Source: Carpediemonas membranifera (taxonomy: Eukaryota; Fornicata). Taken from it: 64,000 nt of DNA. The stretch spans positions 1 to 64,000 of the forward strand of contig JAHDYR010000022.1 in assembly GCA_019828565.1 (NCBI GenBank), read 5' to 3'. Position numbers and translations under genes: made by a program. This document shows, piece by piece, positions 1 to 10,798 of the stretch (position 1 is the stretch's first letter; each line of letters opens with the position of its first letter). Below the pieces are notes generated by a model, which was not told the origin of the DNA, ran no database searches, and was given only the letters and a program-made list of their open reading frames with translations.

Positions 1-39
1 GATGCGGGATTCAAATGGATCGGCTGCTTCCTGTGATCG
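1..39. other. Edge sequence, degraded short spacer
   Basis: These bases occupy the position of the short spacer just downstream of 28S, but they do not match that spacer in the other units. Homology resumes only patchily from about 35. The most likely explanation is a poorly resolved contig end; a real array-edge variant is possible. Confidence 0.4.
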
Positions 40-414
40 AAGTCGACGGCCTCGAGATCTCAACAGATCCTTTGCTAAAAGCCTCGAACAAGCAATAAAC
101 CAAAACCAATCGTCTGTAAGGTGATCGTAATGCTCGGAAGTCCCTCTTATTGAGGGAACACGCCGCACGTTTCTCGCGCAGCGCGTGAACCACTGTGGTC
201 TACGATGCAGTCAGAAGGCTGCAACTAATCGTACTCAACTGACCTCAACGAACTTCGTGTGGCTCGAGGGTGGTTTCCAGCTTAGAGGCGTTCAGCTGTA
301 AACCTGAGTGCGTAGCGTCGCAACACTGTCCTTTCGAACAATTGCTATACCAGAAGCACTGCACGTCGGTTCCTCTCGTACTTGGACGCGCTTCTCTACC
401 ACACTCTGCAACAC

Positions 415-466
<52 letters not shown>

Positions 467-569
467 GTTACCGGGTGAACAATCCGACACTTTGCGCTTT
501 CTGCAACGCAATGATAGGAAGAGCCGACATCGAAGAATCAAAAAGCAACGTCGCTATGAACGCTTGGCT

Positions 570-601
<32 letters not shown>

Positions 602-1095
602 TCTGGACACCTCTAGCTTAAAAACTCTGTAAAAAGCAAAAGGATCGATAGGCCACGATTTCTCGGTTGGTACCAGTACTGAAGGTCCCAATCAGGCGAG
701 CTTTTCCCCTTTTGGTCCACGAAAGGTTTCTGTCCTTTCTGAGCTCACTTTTAGGACACGGACGCTATTTTTTTCATCCGTGTACCGCCCCAGTCAAACT
801 CCCCACCTGCTGATGTCCCTAGCTTAGATCGCCGAAGCTTATATCCAAAAGACGTGGGTAACACGTTTCTATCCAACTAGGGTAAGCAGAGGGATACTAG
901 GAGTAGTGGTGTTTCATTGTTGGCCGAAGCCTCCCACTTACGCTACACCTCCCCAGATCCCTCCGCAACAGCAGACTAGAGTCAAGCTCCAACAGGGTCT
1001 TCTTGCCCCGGTGTTGCACCCTTGCCCGTTCCCAAGGCTGTGGGTTCGCTGGAATGTAGGCAGGACAGTGAGAACCTCATTGATCCATTCATGCA

Positions 1096-1162
<67 letters not shown>

Positions 1163-1188
1163 TCAGCGCTTAAGTGAATCTCTTCACC

Positions 1189-1219
<31 letters not shown>

Positions 1220-3469
1220 ACGCGTCAATATCCGTTAGGACTATCGCATTGCTATGTTTTTAAACAAACAGTTGGGTTCTCCTTGTTCGTGCCAGTTCTT
1301 ACTTAGTGCTTGAGCATGCCGGCGCAGAGAACGAAGCCCGCACGCGAACTCCGCCCTCCCTTATCCCCTACACAACTAGTTACCTGGCCATCAAGGATCC
1401 ATCCTTCGCCCGAAGGTTCAGGTAGTTCCCAGACATCCTGGCACTGCGGCCGTGGAGCCTCCGACATCACACCGTAAGAGCCATTCCTTATCCCGAAGTT
1501 ACGGAACTATTTTGCCGACTTCCCTTGCCTACGTTGTTCCACATGGCCATAGGTTTCTAACCCAGGAGACCTGCTGCGGATATGGGTACGGATCACACAC
1601 GCGTTATTACTCCCCCAGCTTTTCAGGGGCTATCGGCAGGGCTCGGGACACCGCGAAAGTGCGATGCTCTTCCAGGCCGTCTATCCACCTCTCCGGTTAA
1701 CCCGATTCCGTGGACATTTGACCGTTAACAAGACAAGACAATTCTTGCTCGGCCTACTGCTAGCGTCACTGGGATCGGTTGCGTTACCGCTCGAACCCGT
1801 GTGTGAGTGCAGGAATATTAACCTGCTTCCCTTTCGATACGCGGGCAAAGCGCCCGTTCAGAACCGAGTTCCCGTATCTCTTAGGACCGACTAACCCTCA
1901 ACCAAACACAGTTGTTGAGGAACCCTTCTCCACTTCGGCCCCTAGGGCTTTCACCTAGGTATTTGCTACTACCACCAAGATCTGCACTAGAGGACGCTCC
2001 ACCGGTCCCTTCGGACTCGGCTTCTAAGCAACCTCCACGCCCGCCTACTTGACGCTTTCCGAATGAAAACGCCAGCTGAGTATCGGTATTGCGGTAGCGC
2101 CATCCATTTTTTCGCGACTGCCTGATTCGATTGGTGAGTTGTTACACACTCCTTAGACGTTTCCAACTTCCATGGCCACATCCCAACTGTCTATATCAGG
2201 CAACACGCTTTATGGTATCTGTAACCGCAAATTTAGGCACCTTTAGCTCAGCAATCGGTTCGATCCCGAATCGCCATAGCTGCTTACCAGCAATGGCCCA
2301 CTAGCCGCCACGCATTCAATCCGGTATGTCACTTAAGCACACAACCGGCTCACACCCGTTTGAAGTTTTCCGACTGAGCCGAGGAAGTTGCTTCCCCTGT
2401 CACCCCGAAAGATTTCTCGACTTGGTGTAACTGCATAACTGACGACTGCTATCCTGAGGGAAATTTCGGCGGGAACCAGCTACTAGCCTGTTCGATGAGC
2501 ATTTCACTCCATCACCCGGGTCTGAGGATCGATTTGCACGTCAGAACCCCTTCGAACTTCCATCAGAGTTTCCCCTGACTTCGTCCTGCCCAGGCGAAGA
2601 TCACAGGCTATCGGGTCCACACCCATCTGCTCAAACTCACTAGTTTCGACATGCGTCTCATCTAGCGGCCGGTGCTGCGGCCTTGCGGCTTGGCACCACT
2701 TACTTTCATTACGCCCATGGGTTTTTACACCCTTCGACTCGCAAATGAGTATGACTCCTTGGTCCGTGTTTCGAGACGGGTACTCAGGCTCGCGACAACA
2801 GCACCTTGGCACGAGAGAGACGCTTCTCCGCGCTCACCGAAGCACCGCACATTTCTGTCCGGCACCAGGCTCACACGCATCCACGACATTACCCATGCTT
2901 CCAGTTCCTCTGCCCCCGTCAAGCTTCCGCTGAGGCCCACGTGCAAGCACGCACGACCCCAGTTTCCACCCAACAAAAGCAGGTGTTGCTCAACAACGCC
3001 ACAAGTGACGTTGATGTTGACGCACGAACTTAGCGTTATCCTTCCAGCGGTTTTCAGGTTCTATTTGACTTTCTTTTTCAAAAATCCTTTTTCACCTTTC
3101 CTTCACAGTACTTGTTCGCTATCGGTCTGGTGCACAGTATTTAGCTTTGGATGAAGTTTACTCACCCATTAAGGCTGCGATCCCAAGCAACCCGACTCGT
3201 AGAAACGGTCCCATATTCAGTCCAGTCCTTGACAGCACACAGGGCTATCACCTTCTCTGGCGGGACTTTCCAGTCCACTTATGCCAGGACGGCCTGAGGA
3301 AACCGCTCCGCACCCTGCATCGCGCACGCGTACAACGCGTGAGCCTAAAAGGATGAGCTCTTTCCCTGTTCGCTCGCCGCTACTAAGGGAATCCCTAGTT
3401 AGTTTCTTTTCCTCCACTTATTAATATGCTTAAATCCAGTGGGTACCCTGGCCTGATTTCAGGTCAAAT
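40..3469 (-). rRNA. 28S (LSU) rRNA, unit 1
   Basis: Large-subunit rRNA, read on the minus strand. The sarcin-ricin loop core is at about 361-382. The 5' end was set by analogy with yeast 25S at the TTTGACCTGAAATCAGG stretch (3,469 downwards), which pairs with 5.8S. The 3' end was set near the conserved GATCTGTTGAGA segment. The length of about 3.43 kb is ordinary for a protist without large expansion segments. This copy is unusual. Its last 80 or so nucleotides (about 40-110) diverge from all other copies. It also has extra 1-2 nt insertions (for example near 605, 1,163, 1,370, 2,055, 2,786 and 3,162) that the other units lack, probably consensus errors. Confidence 0.93.
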
Positions 3470-3579
3470 TGGAATGTACGGCAGTCTACCAGACAATGAA
3501 ACACCGTCTGCGCAGTTCCGCAATGTATTTGACGACTAGCATGCTAATCGCATCCAACAGCTTTCGCTGTCATGTATCA

Positions 3580-3735
3580 ATTGACGCTGAAACAGCCCCT
3601 GCCTGCCGGTTTCCCGCAGGCGCAATATGCGTTCGAGGATTCGATGTTCTCGCGTATTTGCAGTTCGCATGACATTTCGCGTTTTTGCTGCGCTCTTCAT
3701 CGACGCACCAGCCGAGGCATCCCCCGCTGAAAGTT
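3580..3735 (-). rRNA. 5.8S rRNA, unit 1
   Basis: About 156 nt. The minus strand begins AACTTTCAGC and contains the conserved CGATGAAGAGCGCAGC and CATCGAAT segments, then ends near GCGTCAAT, as eukaryotic 5.8S does. It is flanked by a 110-nt ITS2 (3,470-3,579) towards 28S and a 111-nt ITS1 (3,736-3,846) towards 18S, both very short. The junction has one extra base (aagttagtat) compared with the other units. Confidence 0.95.
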
Positions 3736-3846
3736 AGTATCGTTACGCGTCCGGTTTCCCCGGGCGCACTGGTTGTTGTGAGTGTTAGTTACAACGGCCG
3801 AAGCCGAGGTGTTTCGCGAAGGTATCCAGGGCAAGCCCCTGTATGG

Positions 3847-5628
3847 TAATGATCCAGCCGCAGGTTCTCCTACGGCTACCTTTGTTACGATTTCTCGTTC
3901 CTCTAGATGCAAAAATCTTGCGTAACTTCTGCGCGGGGCGTGAGCCCTGCACATCTGTCAAACTCGACATTACATCCAATCGGATCGAGCGACGGGCGGT
4001 GTGTACAAAGAACAGGGACGTAATCACCGTACGTTGATGACGTACAGTTACTAGGAATTCCTCGTTCATGCTGAAAAAAATTTCAAGCAGCAATCCCCAG
4101 TACGAAGAAGTTTCCAAGATTACCCAACCCTTCCGAGCCAGGTTCTACTCATTCACTCCTTCAATGTATAACGCGTGTGGCCGCATCCATCTAAGGGCAT
4201 AACAGACCTGTTATTGCCTCCAGCTTCCCCACCTTGCGGTGGTTGTCCCTCTAAGAAGCGTCTACGAATACGTGATTCGCAGCGCTATTTAGCAGGCGGA
4301 GGTCTCGTTCGTTATCGCAATCAAGCAGACAAATCACTCCACGAACTAAGAACGGCCATGCACCACTCTCCACAGAATCAAGAAAGAGCTTTCAATCTGT
4401 CAATCCTACCTGTGTCTTGGACGCGTGAGGTTCCCCGTGTTGAGTCAAATTGAACCGCAGTATCCACTTCTTGTGTGTTCTTCCGTCAATTCCTTTAAGT
4501 TTCAGCCTTTGCGACCATACTCCCCCAGAACGCAAAAAAACTTTCATTTCTGTTACGATACCGATGGGGGAAAAAGACTCGCTCACCGATCCCGAGTCCG
4601 AATCGTTTACGGCTGGAAGTACAGAGGTGTCTCAATCTCCTTCCATCCTCCAGCTTTCGTTCTTGACCAATGGAAATGAACTTGCGAAACGCTTTCGCTT
4701 CCGGATGTCCTCCTTGGATCTGCGCATTTCACCGCTCCCCAAGGAATACAAATCGCCCCATTCACTCCTATTAATCATTACTGCTGTCCTGCAAACCAAC
4801 GAAATAAGACGCAGTCTTATTCTATTATCCCATGCTGAAAAGTTCAGGCTTACGCCTGCTTTGAACACTCCCATTTACTCATGGTAAACGGCACGTTTTT
4901 CCTGCGAACCCAAAATGAATGGGCCCGTAGTTCCGCGTGCATAAGCGCAGCCCTAAGGGTCACCCCAACAATGTTGGGGAACCCTGAAGCTACGCCGAGT
5001 TCCGGCTACGAGCTTTTTAACTGCAGCAGCATTTGCATACGCTTCAGGAGCTGGAATTACCGCGGCTGCTGGCACCAGACTTTTCCCTCCTGTAGCTCCT
5101 CGTTAAGGTTTTTTTAGATTGTACTCATTTCGATTGCATGACTGAAAAGCCACGCATCGATATTTCTTGTCACTACCTCGCCCTGTGGGCATTGGGTAAT
5201 TTGCGCGCCTGCTGCTTTCCTTGGAAATGAAAGCTGAATCCCATGCTTTCTCTTCGGAGTCGTTCCCTAAAAACCCCGTATCCGTCACAAGCTTGGTAGG
5301 CCCCGATCCTACCAACGGTACTTGATAGAGCAGAAGGTCGAGTGGCCCGTCGCCGCTCAAGGCGTGCGATCCGCTGAATTATTATGATTCACCAAACGCC
5401 CGAAGGCGGGAGGCTTAATCTAATAAGTGCCGAGGTTGCCCCTCGTTTACAGCACGTATTAGCATCAGCTTTTTCCGATGTTATCCACTTCGGAGTAGGG
5501 ATGGCCACGGAGATTCCAACTGATTGCCCAGCTGTCCGCAGTTTCGACGTATAGAGTCTCATACTTAGTTCACTTGCATGGCTTAATCTTTGAGACAAGC
5601 ATATGACAACTGGCAGGATCAACCAGAT
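3847..5628 (-). rRNA. 18S (SSU) rRNA, unit 1
   Basis: Small-subunit rRNA of about 1,782 nt. The 5' end is the universal ATCTGGTTGATCCTGCCAGT (5,628 downwards). The 530 loop (GTGCCAGCAGCCGCGG) lies near 5,060-5,080. The decoding-region block GACGGGCGGTGTGTACAAAG appears as its plus-strand equivalent near 3,991. The 3' end is GGATCATTA at 3,847. All core helices expected of a eukaryotic 18S appear present. Close to the 3' end this copy reads AACAAAGG, with an extra A, where the universal sequence is AACAAGG, and ATCGTAAC where the other units read GTCGTAAC; both are likely consensus errors. Confidence 0.97.
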
Positions 5629-6600
5629 GACGATCTGTGCCGACACTGTTTGCGAACAGCGAATTACGACATGCACGCTGCGAAGGCCTCAAGGCCGTCC
5701 ATTACGCGTGCTACGAACGTTTTTCTAGCGTTTCCATCGCCGGCAAGCCGACCATGTTTCGTGAAGGTACGTTTCTCAACGTGCTGGAAGCTTCCGACGA
5801 ACGATGTCCGCCGAAAACCACCCCAAGACGGTTCGCATTGAGCTTTCGCTCGGCGCTTTCCGTCCTGTTTCTTGCTAATAGCAACGCTACTAGCTAGCAA
5901 TGCAACCAACCCGCGTTCAGCGCGCCCGTTTGTCGACGGTCGTCTTACGAACCATTCCCTTACAGTCAGTCCGTAACTTTCGCTACGAACCTTTCCATTC
6001 GGAAAGTGGGTCTCTCAGAATTCCTTTCGGAACCCTAAGCATGAGAGAGCTTTTCGCTGTTTTTTTCACTTTCGCTACTTCAGTTTACTAACTACCTCTC
6101 TCATAGGTACCAACGCGGAATTTTTTTGAAAACTCCAGTTTGATCGAGTACGCATGCTCACGGGGAGCTGGGAGGTGCCCCATTGCCGATTCGGGAGCAA
6201 TGTTGGGGTGAAAAAAAGAGGACTGTGATATTGCCGAGGCACAATTTTTTTAATTTAAGTGCCTTTTTCCGGGCATAGTCAACGCTGGTCAAAAAGTGAC
6301 TCGGACCTCCCCCGTAGTTTTTAGCTAGAAATGATCCTCAGGAACTCTCAGCTACCACCTCCGACTAGAACTAGTCGAGTCGTTGCCCCCTCGGAGCGAC
6401 CTAAAAACTGCCATCGAGCTCAGCGGCCGGGGAAGTGCAGCCAGTGATTCGGGATTGAAACAAGCCCCCGTCTGGTACATAACTACGCTTTATAGTAATG
6501 GTGGTTGGTGGGCTGAGGTCCTTGTTGACCAAGGAAGACTGAAAAAAATGTCTTTTTCTTTGAATAACTCAGGCAGACCTGGAGCTGGCAACCGTTGTCT

Positions 6601-6640
6601 CACCCATCCTAGAGGGCTTATATAGCTCTAGTAATGGGTG
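6601..6640 (-). promoter_or_regulatory. Nested palindrome with TATATA core (candidate rDNA promoter element), unit 1
   Basis: Two nested inverted repeats, CACCCAT/ATGGGTG and CTAGAG/CTCTAG, flank GGCTTATATAG. The element lies about 975 bp upstream of the 18S 5' end and is identical in all six units. A role as RNA polymerase I core promoter or origin is inferred only from position, symmetry and conservation. Pol I promoters have no universal sequence. Confidence 0.35.
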
Positions 6641-7307
6641 CAGAGACAGCTCTATCGCTTGCTTATTGGGTGAGCTGAGGTCGCTCAAAGTTGGGATCCG
6701 CGAGGTCGACCCCCCCAAGGAGGCTTTTTTAGAACCGTGCCAATTGCCGATCACATAACTACTATAGGTATAAGGATGCATGGTAGAGTGGCTAGCCTCA
6801 GGTTTATTCCTGGCGGCCAGACTGGATGGTGCTTGCCTGTCACTTGACGCGATCAAAGATAATTAAAGAAAGCATCTGTATTGGGTAGCGTGTGTACCAT
6901 ACGTCTTTCTATGTCCTATAGTGTTGTGTTTTGCCATTGGTTTGGCTCCAGCTCGCATCTGCCCGTCGTTGGAGATCGCTCTTGGCGGGACCAAAAATCG
7001 ACCTTGATCGCGACCGTGTGAACGCTGTAGACATTCTAGATGGCTGAAAGTGCCACCATCGCTCTAACTAAGCTTACTAATTGGGTTGGTGGTACTGGTT
7101 GTGTCAGCGGACACTTTGATTCAGTCAAACTGAAGTCAGCCTGGCGCTTCCAGAAATCGGTCAGTAGAGATGCCAGACACGAGCAAGTGCACAGATAGTC
7201 CTAATACTGGCTCTAGAGCATGGATTCACTGCGTGTCCCGCGCTCCCACACCTCAAAGGTCTTGACTGGAGCACGGATTTCGACCATCTCAAAAAGTGAC
7301 CCGCCCA

Positions 7308-7825
7308 AGTGTCAGTATTCACTCAGTCCACTAACATCCCAGTGTTTAGCCCAATCCAAGTCTATTGCCCCACTTTCAGCCCTCTACGACGTCCCAACTG
7401 AATTCCGAAAGTGGCTGTCCGAAGGCTCCGGGCCGCTGAACCGGGTGAAACTGACCATCGAGTTCAGGCCTGGCTCCTGGGCAAATGCACTCTATATGGC
7501 CCTAGATGGCGGCGTTATGGTCAGATCCGAGGTCTGAGGTCTGATGGAGTCAAGTCGAGTCGGTCGAAATTCACTTTTCGCCTAGAGCCGCTGGAGTGTC
7601 AGTGTGCACCCAGCCCACGTCCATCCTAGTTTTTAGACGTATCTAAGGCTATTGCCCCACTTACAGTCTCTGGCTGGGTGTCATCCGAATTCAGTGGTGC
7701 CGAACTCGGTGCTCAGCGTCGCCACCGCGATCACGGCTGACACTGAGTTCAAAGCTGTTAGTGGGGCAATCGCACTCTATCCAGGCCTAGTAGCTGTAGT
7801 TACGCCAGTGGGTGCAGGCTGAGGG
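7308..7825. repeat. Degenerate ~290-bp spacer repeats
   Basis: Two copies, beginning at 7,308 and 7,595, share in the same order AGTGTCAGT, a TTTAG segment, CTATTGCCCCACTT, a GAATTC-containing segment, GAGTTCA, GCACTCTAT and a GGCCTAG-like segment. They are strongly diverged from each other but the pair is conserved in every unit, so the duplication predates homogenisation of the array. A partial third copy, built on TCAGCCCTCTCCGACCTC, starts near 7,947. Such spacer repeats often act as enhancers, but no function is shown here. Confidence 0.6.
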
Positions 7826-7841
7826 TGTATTGAGTCAAACT

Positions 7842-7864
7842 GAGTCGTCATTTTTCGACGACTC
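7842..7864. other. Spacer hairpin, 8-bp perfect stem
   Basis: GAGTCGTC and GACGACTC are separated by a 7-nt loop. The stem is kept in all units although the loop length varies by one T. Function unknown. Confidence 0.5.
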
Positions 7865-8851
7865 CAGAAATTAAGGTTGGGAGTTTAAAAAAAATAAATA
7901 TGGGTCAGCCATCCTGTATGAGCTTCTATACTGATGCAATGGTGTGAGTTTCAGCCCTCTCCGACCTCTACTCGTCATGTTCGATGTCGGTCGAAATCGA
8001 AGATCGGACTGACTCCAAACGCATACTTCCAGTGTGCGCCCGCTGGTAATGGCCCGGATCCAGATGTTAGAGGGCTATACAAGCATTATGGCAGAGCGAC
8101 AGCGATTCGATGGTAGTAGTCGAGGTGACGGCATCGCTCAGCTTCGGACCCGCAGTCTCGGGAGGATTTCGAAAGTCAGGTGAACATGTCACCAACCAAA
8201 TTGATGGTCGATATAGCTTCGGAATGGGCTCTAAAGCATGCATGCACGCACCATTTTTGAGTGATGGAGTCTGGGATGACATGGGGTCTGACCGACCCAG
8301 ACCGATTTTTGCTGTGTGCCAAAGGGCCGGCCTCCCGGCCTGCCCCTTGCACACGCTTGGTCCTTCCCCTCCCCCGCGTCGACTGCCCCTGGCTCCGCCC
8401 CTCGCAGCTGCGCTACTCGGGAATTTGGTCGGCTCAACCTTGGAATCGACGTATCTCACGAAGGAGGGGTAGTTGAGCTCCCGCGCTGCGCCAGGGTGTT
8501 TTTACGCGGTTAGATAAGCATGCTCCCGCAGTTTTTAGGGACCCGAATTCGGTCTGTAGCCCCGGAGTTCCGCCCAAATTGGTATTCGATTTACATATTA
8601 CAGGGGGCGGGGCCCGGTATACATGCCGGGATGGTGGGCTAGTCTTTCTTTCTTTTCCCCCTCTCTTCTCCTCTCCTCTCCTTCCCTCTCTCCCGGCGTT
8701 CGGACGGGCTGGGGGCGGGTTGGGCTGACTGACGGCTGGCTGACTGAACGAATGAAAAGAATGGCAGAGAGAACGGCTACAGGTATGCAATGAAAGGGCG
8801 CTGAACACGATGGCGCATAGTGTGGGCGATGAACGGGCGCAAAAGGCAAAA

Positions 8852-8971
8852 GTCTACGACATCCCGTATTCCCGAGTGGTCTCCCCACCTCAGTACTGAC
8901 GAGACCAGTCGAGACTTAACTTCGGTATTCGGAATGGGTACCAGTGCTTTCCTCGATGTGTGGCCGTAGAC
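8852..8971 (-). rRNA. 5S rRNA, between units 1 and 2
   Basis: A 5S gene of about 119-120 nt on the same strand as the large rRNAs. The minus strand starts GTCTACGGCCACACATCG and ends TGTCGTAGAC, so the ends pair as helix I. The internal promoter elements are recognisable: GAAGTTAAG (box A) and GTGGGAGACCACTCGGGAAT (box C region). A TTTT run follows immediately (8,848-8,851), with a second one 3 nt further on, fitting RNA polymerase III termination. This copy has one extra C in the box C region compared with the other units. Confidence 0.95.
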
Positions 8972-9609
8972 AATAGCAGTGTTTTTTTGGGAAGTGGAAG
9001 GGCGAAATGGAGGGACAATGGGTGCAAAAAGCGCTGGAAGCCTGGGGCTGCAGTGCTGGCTGAGGGTGAATTGATGTTGTATAGATAGTTGAATGACGGT
9101 AGAGAGCGGTAGAGTACGGTAGGAGCAGTGCGGGTGCGGTAGCGAGTTCGCTTCGATTTCACCTAGACGTAAGCGGATTTCAGGTCGAGTAGAAAGCTTC
9201 GAAAGGCCTTCTATTCGGCCTATTAGACCGTGTGAAAGCGTGTGTGGAAGGGCTATTCAGTAGGTGAAATAGCGGGTGAGATGGCTTTTTCGAAAGCTTC
9301 GAAAGGCTTTCTATTCGACCTTTTCCCATAGCTGTAAGCGGGATTTCGTTGGCTATAAGGCTTTCGACTCATGGGCTTTTTCCCACAATGACATAGCCTT
9401 TCTATTCAGCTAATAGCCTGCTATTCACAGGCATTGTTCAAGTGGAGAGAGCACTCTGCAGCACTACTCCCCGTGGTATTGCAGGCTTTCGATAGGCTTT
9501 CGCCTTCTCTCCGCCTGCAGGACTGAGGGCACTTGGCCTCACCCTCACCCCCTCGCCACGGCTCTGCCATGACGGTTGTGGAGCCACTACGTCTGTAGCA
9601 GCAGTAAGT
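8972..9609 (-). other. Short spacer downstream of 28S, units 1/2
   Basis: About 640 bp between the 28S 3' end and the 5S gene. It holds the GAATAG cluster (9,211-9,426), two AAGCTTCGAAAGG repeats about 100 bp apart, and CGGTAGAG-type short repeats near 9,118. It has no supported protein gene. Confidence 0.85.
9211..9426 (-). terminator. GAATAG cluster, candidate Pol I terminator or fork barrier
   Basis: Five CTATTC hexamers (GAATAG in rRNA sense) occur at 9,211, 9,253, 9,311, 9,402 and 9,421, about 180-400 bp past the 28S 3' end. Two of them sit next to AAGCTTCGAAAGG repeats. Clustered short protein-binding motifs at this place are typical of Pol I terminators and replication fork barriers in other eukaryotes. 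The assignment is inferred from position and repetition only. Confidence 0.4.
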
Positions 9610-10152
9610 GATCGAGTCGACGGCATAAGTCTCAACAGATCGCGCTAAAGAGCGCTCTACTGCGAACAACAGCCGTGACCAAAACCAATCGTCTGTAGGT
9701 GATCGTAATGCTCGGAAGTCCTCTTATTGAGGGAACACGCCGCACGTTTCTCGCGCAGCGCGTGAACCCCACTGTGGTCTACGATGCAGCCAGAAGGCTG
9801 CAACTAATCGTACTCAACTGACCTCAACGAACTTCGTGTGGCTCGAGGGTGGTTTCCAGCTTAGAGGCGTTCAGCTGTAAACCTGAGTGCGTAGCGTCGC
9901 AACACTGTCCTTTCGAACAATTGCTATACCAGAAGCACTGCACGTCGGTTCCTCTCGTACTTGGACGCGCTTCTCTCACCACACTTGCAACACTAGGGTA
10001 AAAACTAACCTGTCTCACGACGGTCTAAAACCCAGCTCACGTTCCCTGTTACCGGGTGAACAATCCGACACTTTGCGCTTTCTGCAACGCAATGATAGGA
10101 AGAGCCGACATCGAAGAATCAAAAAAAGCAACGTCGCTATGAACGCTTGGCT

Positions 10153-10184
<32 letters not shown>

Positions 10185-10676
10185 TCTGACACCTCTAGCT
10201 TAAAAACTTGTAAAAAGCAAAAAGGATCGATAGGCCACGATTTCTCGGTTGGTACCAGTACTGAAGGTCCCAATCAGGCGAGCTTTTTCCCCTTTTGGTC
10301 CACGAAAGGTTTCTGTCCTTTCTGAGCTCACTTTAGGACACGGACGCTATTTTTTTCATCCGTGTACCGCCCCCAGTCAAACTCCCCACCTGCTGATGTC
10401 CCTAGCTTAGATCGCCGAAGCTTATATCCAAAAAGACGTGGTAACACGTTTCTATCCAACTAGGTAAGCAGAGGGATACTAGGAGTAGTGGTGTTTCATT
10501 GTTGGCCGAAGCCTCCCACTTACGCTACACCTCCCAGATCCCTCCGCAACAGCAGACTAGAGTCAAGCTCAACAGGGTCTTCTTGCCCCGGTGTTGCACC
10601 CTTGCCCGTTCCCAAGGCTGTGGGTTCGCTGGAATGTAGGCAGGGACAGTGAGAACCTCATTGATCCATTCATGCA

Positions 10677-10750
<74 letters not shown>

Positions 10751-10767
10751 AAGTGAATCTCTTCACC

Positions 10768-10798
<31 letters not shown>

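Larger units (their letters stand above)
5629..8851 (-). other. Long intergenic spacer with 5' ETS, unit 1
   Basis: This 3.2-kb spacer lies between 5S and 18S. It contains no protein gene that I can support. From 18S outward it holds the external transcribed spacer, then a TATATA motif in a nested palindrome (6,601-6,640), then degenerate repeats starting with AGTGTCAGT at 7,308 and 7,595 (offset 287), with a weaker partial third copy near 7,947. It also has an 8-bp stem hairpin (7,842-7,864), an A/T-rich stretch (about 7,886-7,903) and a pyrimidine-rich tract (about 8,643-8,697). Spacer type A: it carries GGCTGAAAGTG at 7,042. Confidence 0.85.

Noticed and set aside
1452-1700. ORFs antisense to 28S, repeated in every unit (similar in kind to the yeast Tar1 idea)
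   Set aside because: They are open only because the rRNA on the other strand happens to lack stops, and they change length between units through indels. There is no independent coding sign.
8067-8513. Overlapping ORFs of 65-130 codons in the long spacer
   Set aside because: Low-complexity Pro/Arg/Ser-rich translations of GC-rich spacer. Frames break between units with 1-nt changes, and no family resemblance was seen.
9181-9430. Repeat cluster considered as a CRISPR array or satellite
   Set aside because: Repeats are only 6-13 bp and unevenly spaced, in eukaryotic rDNA spacer.
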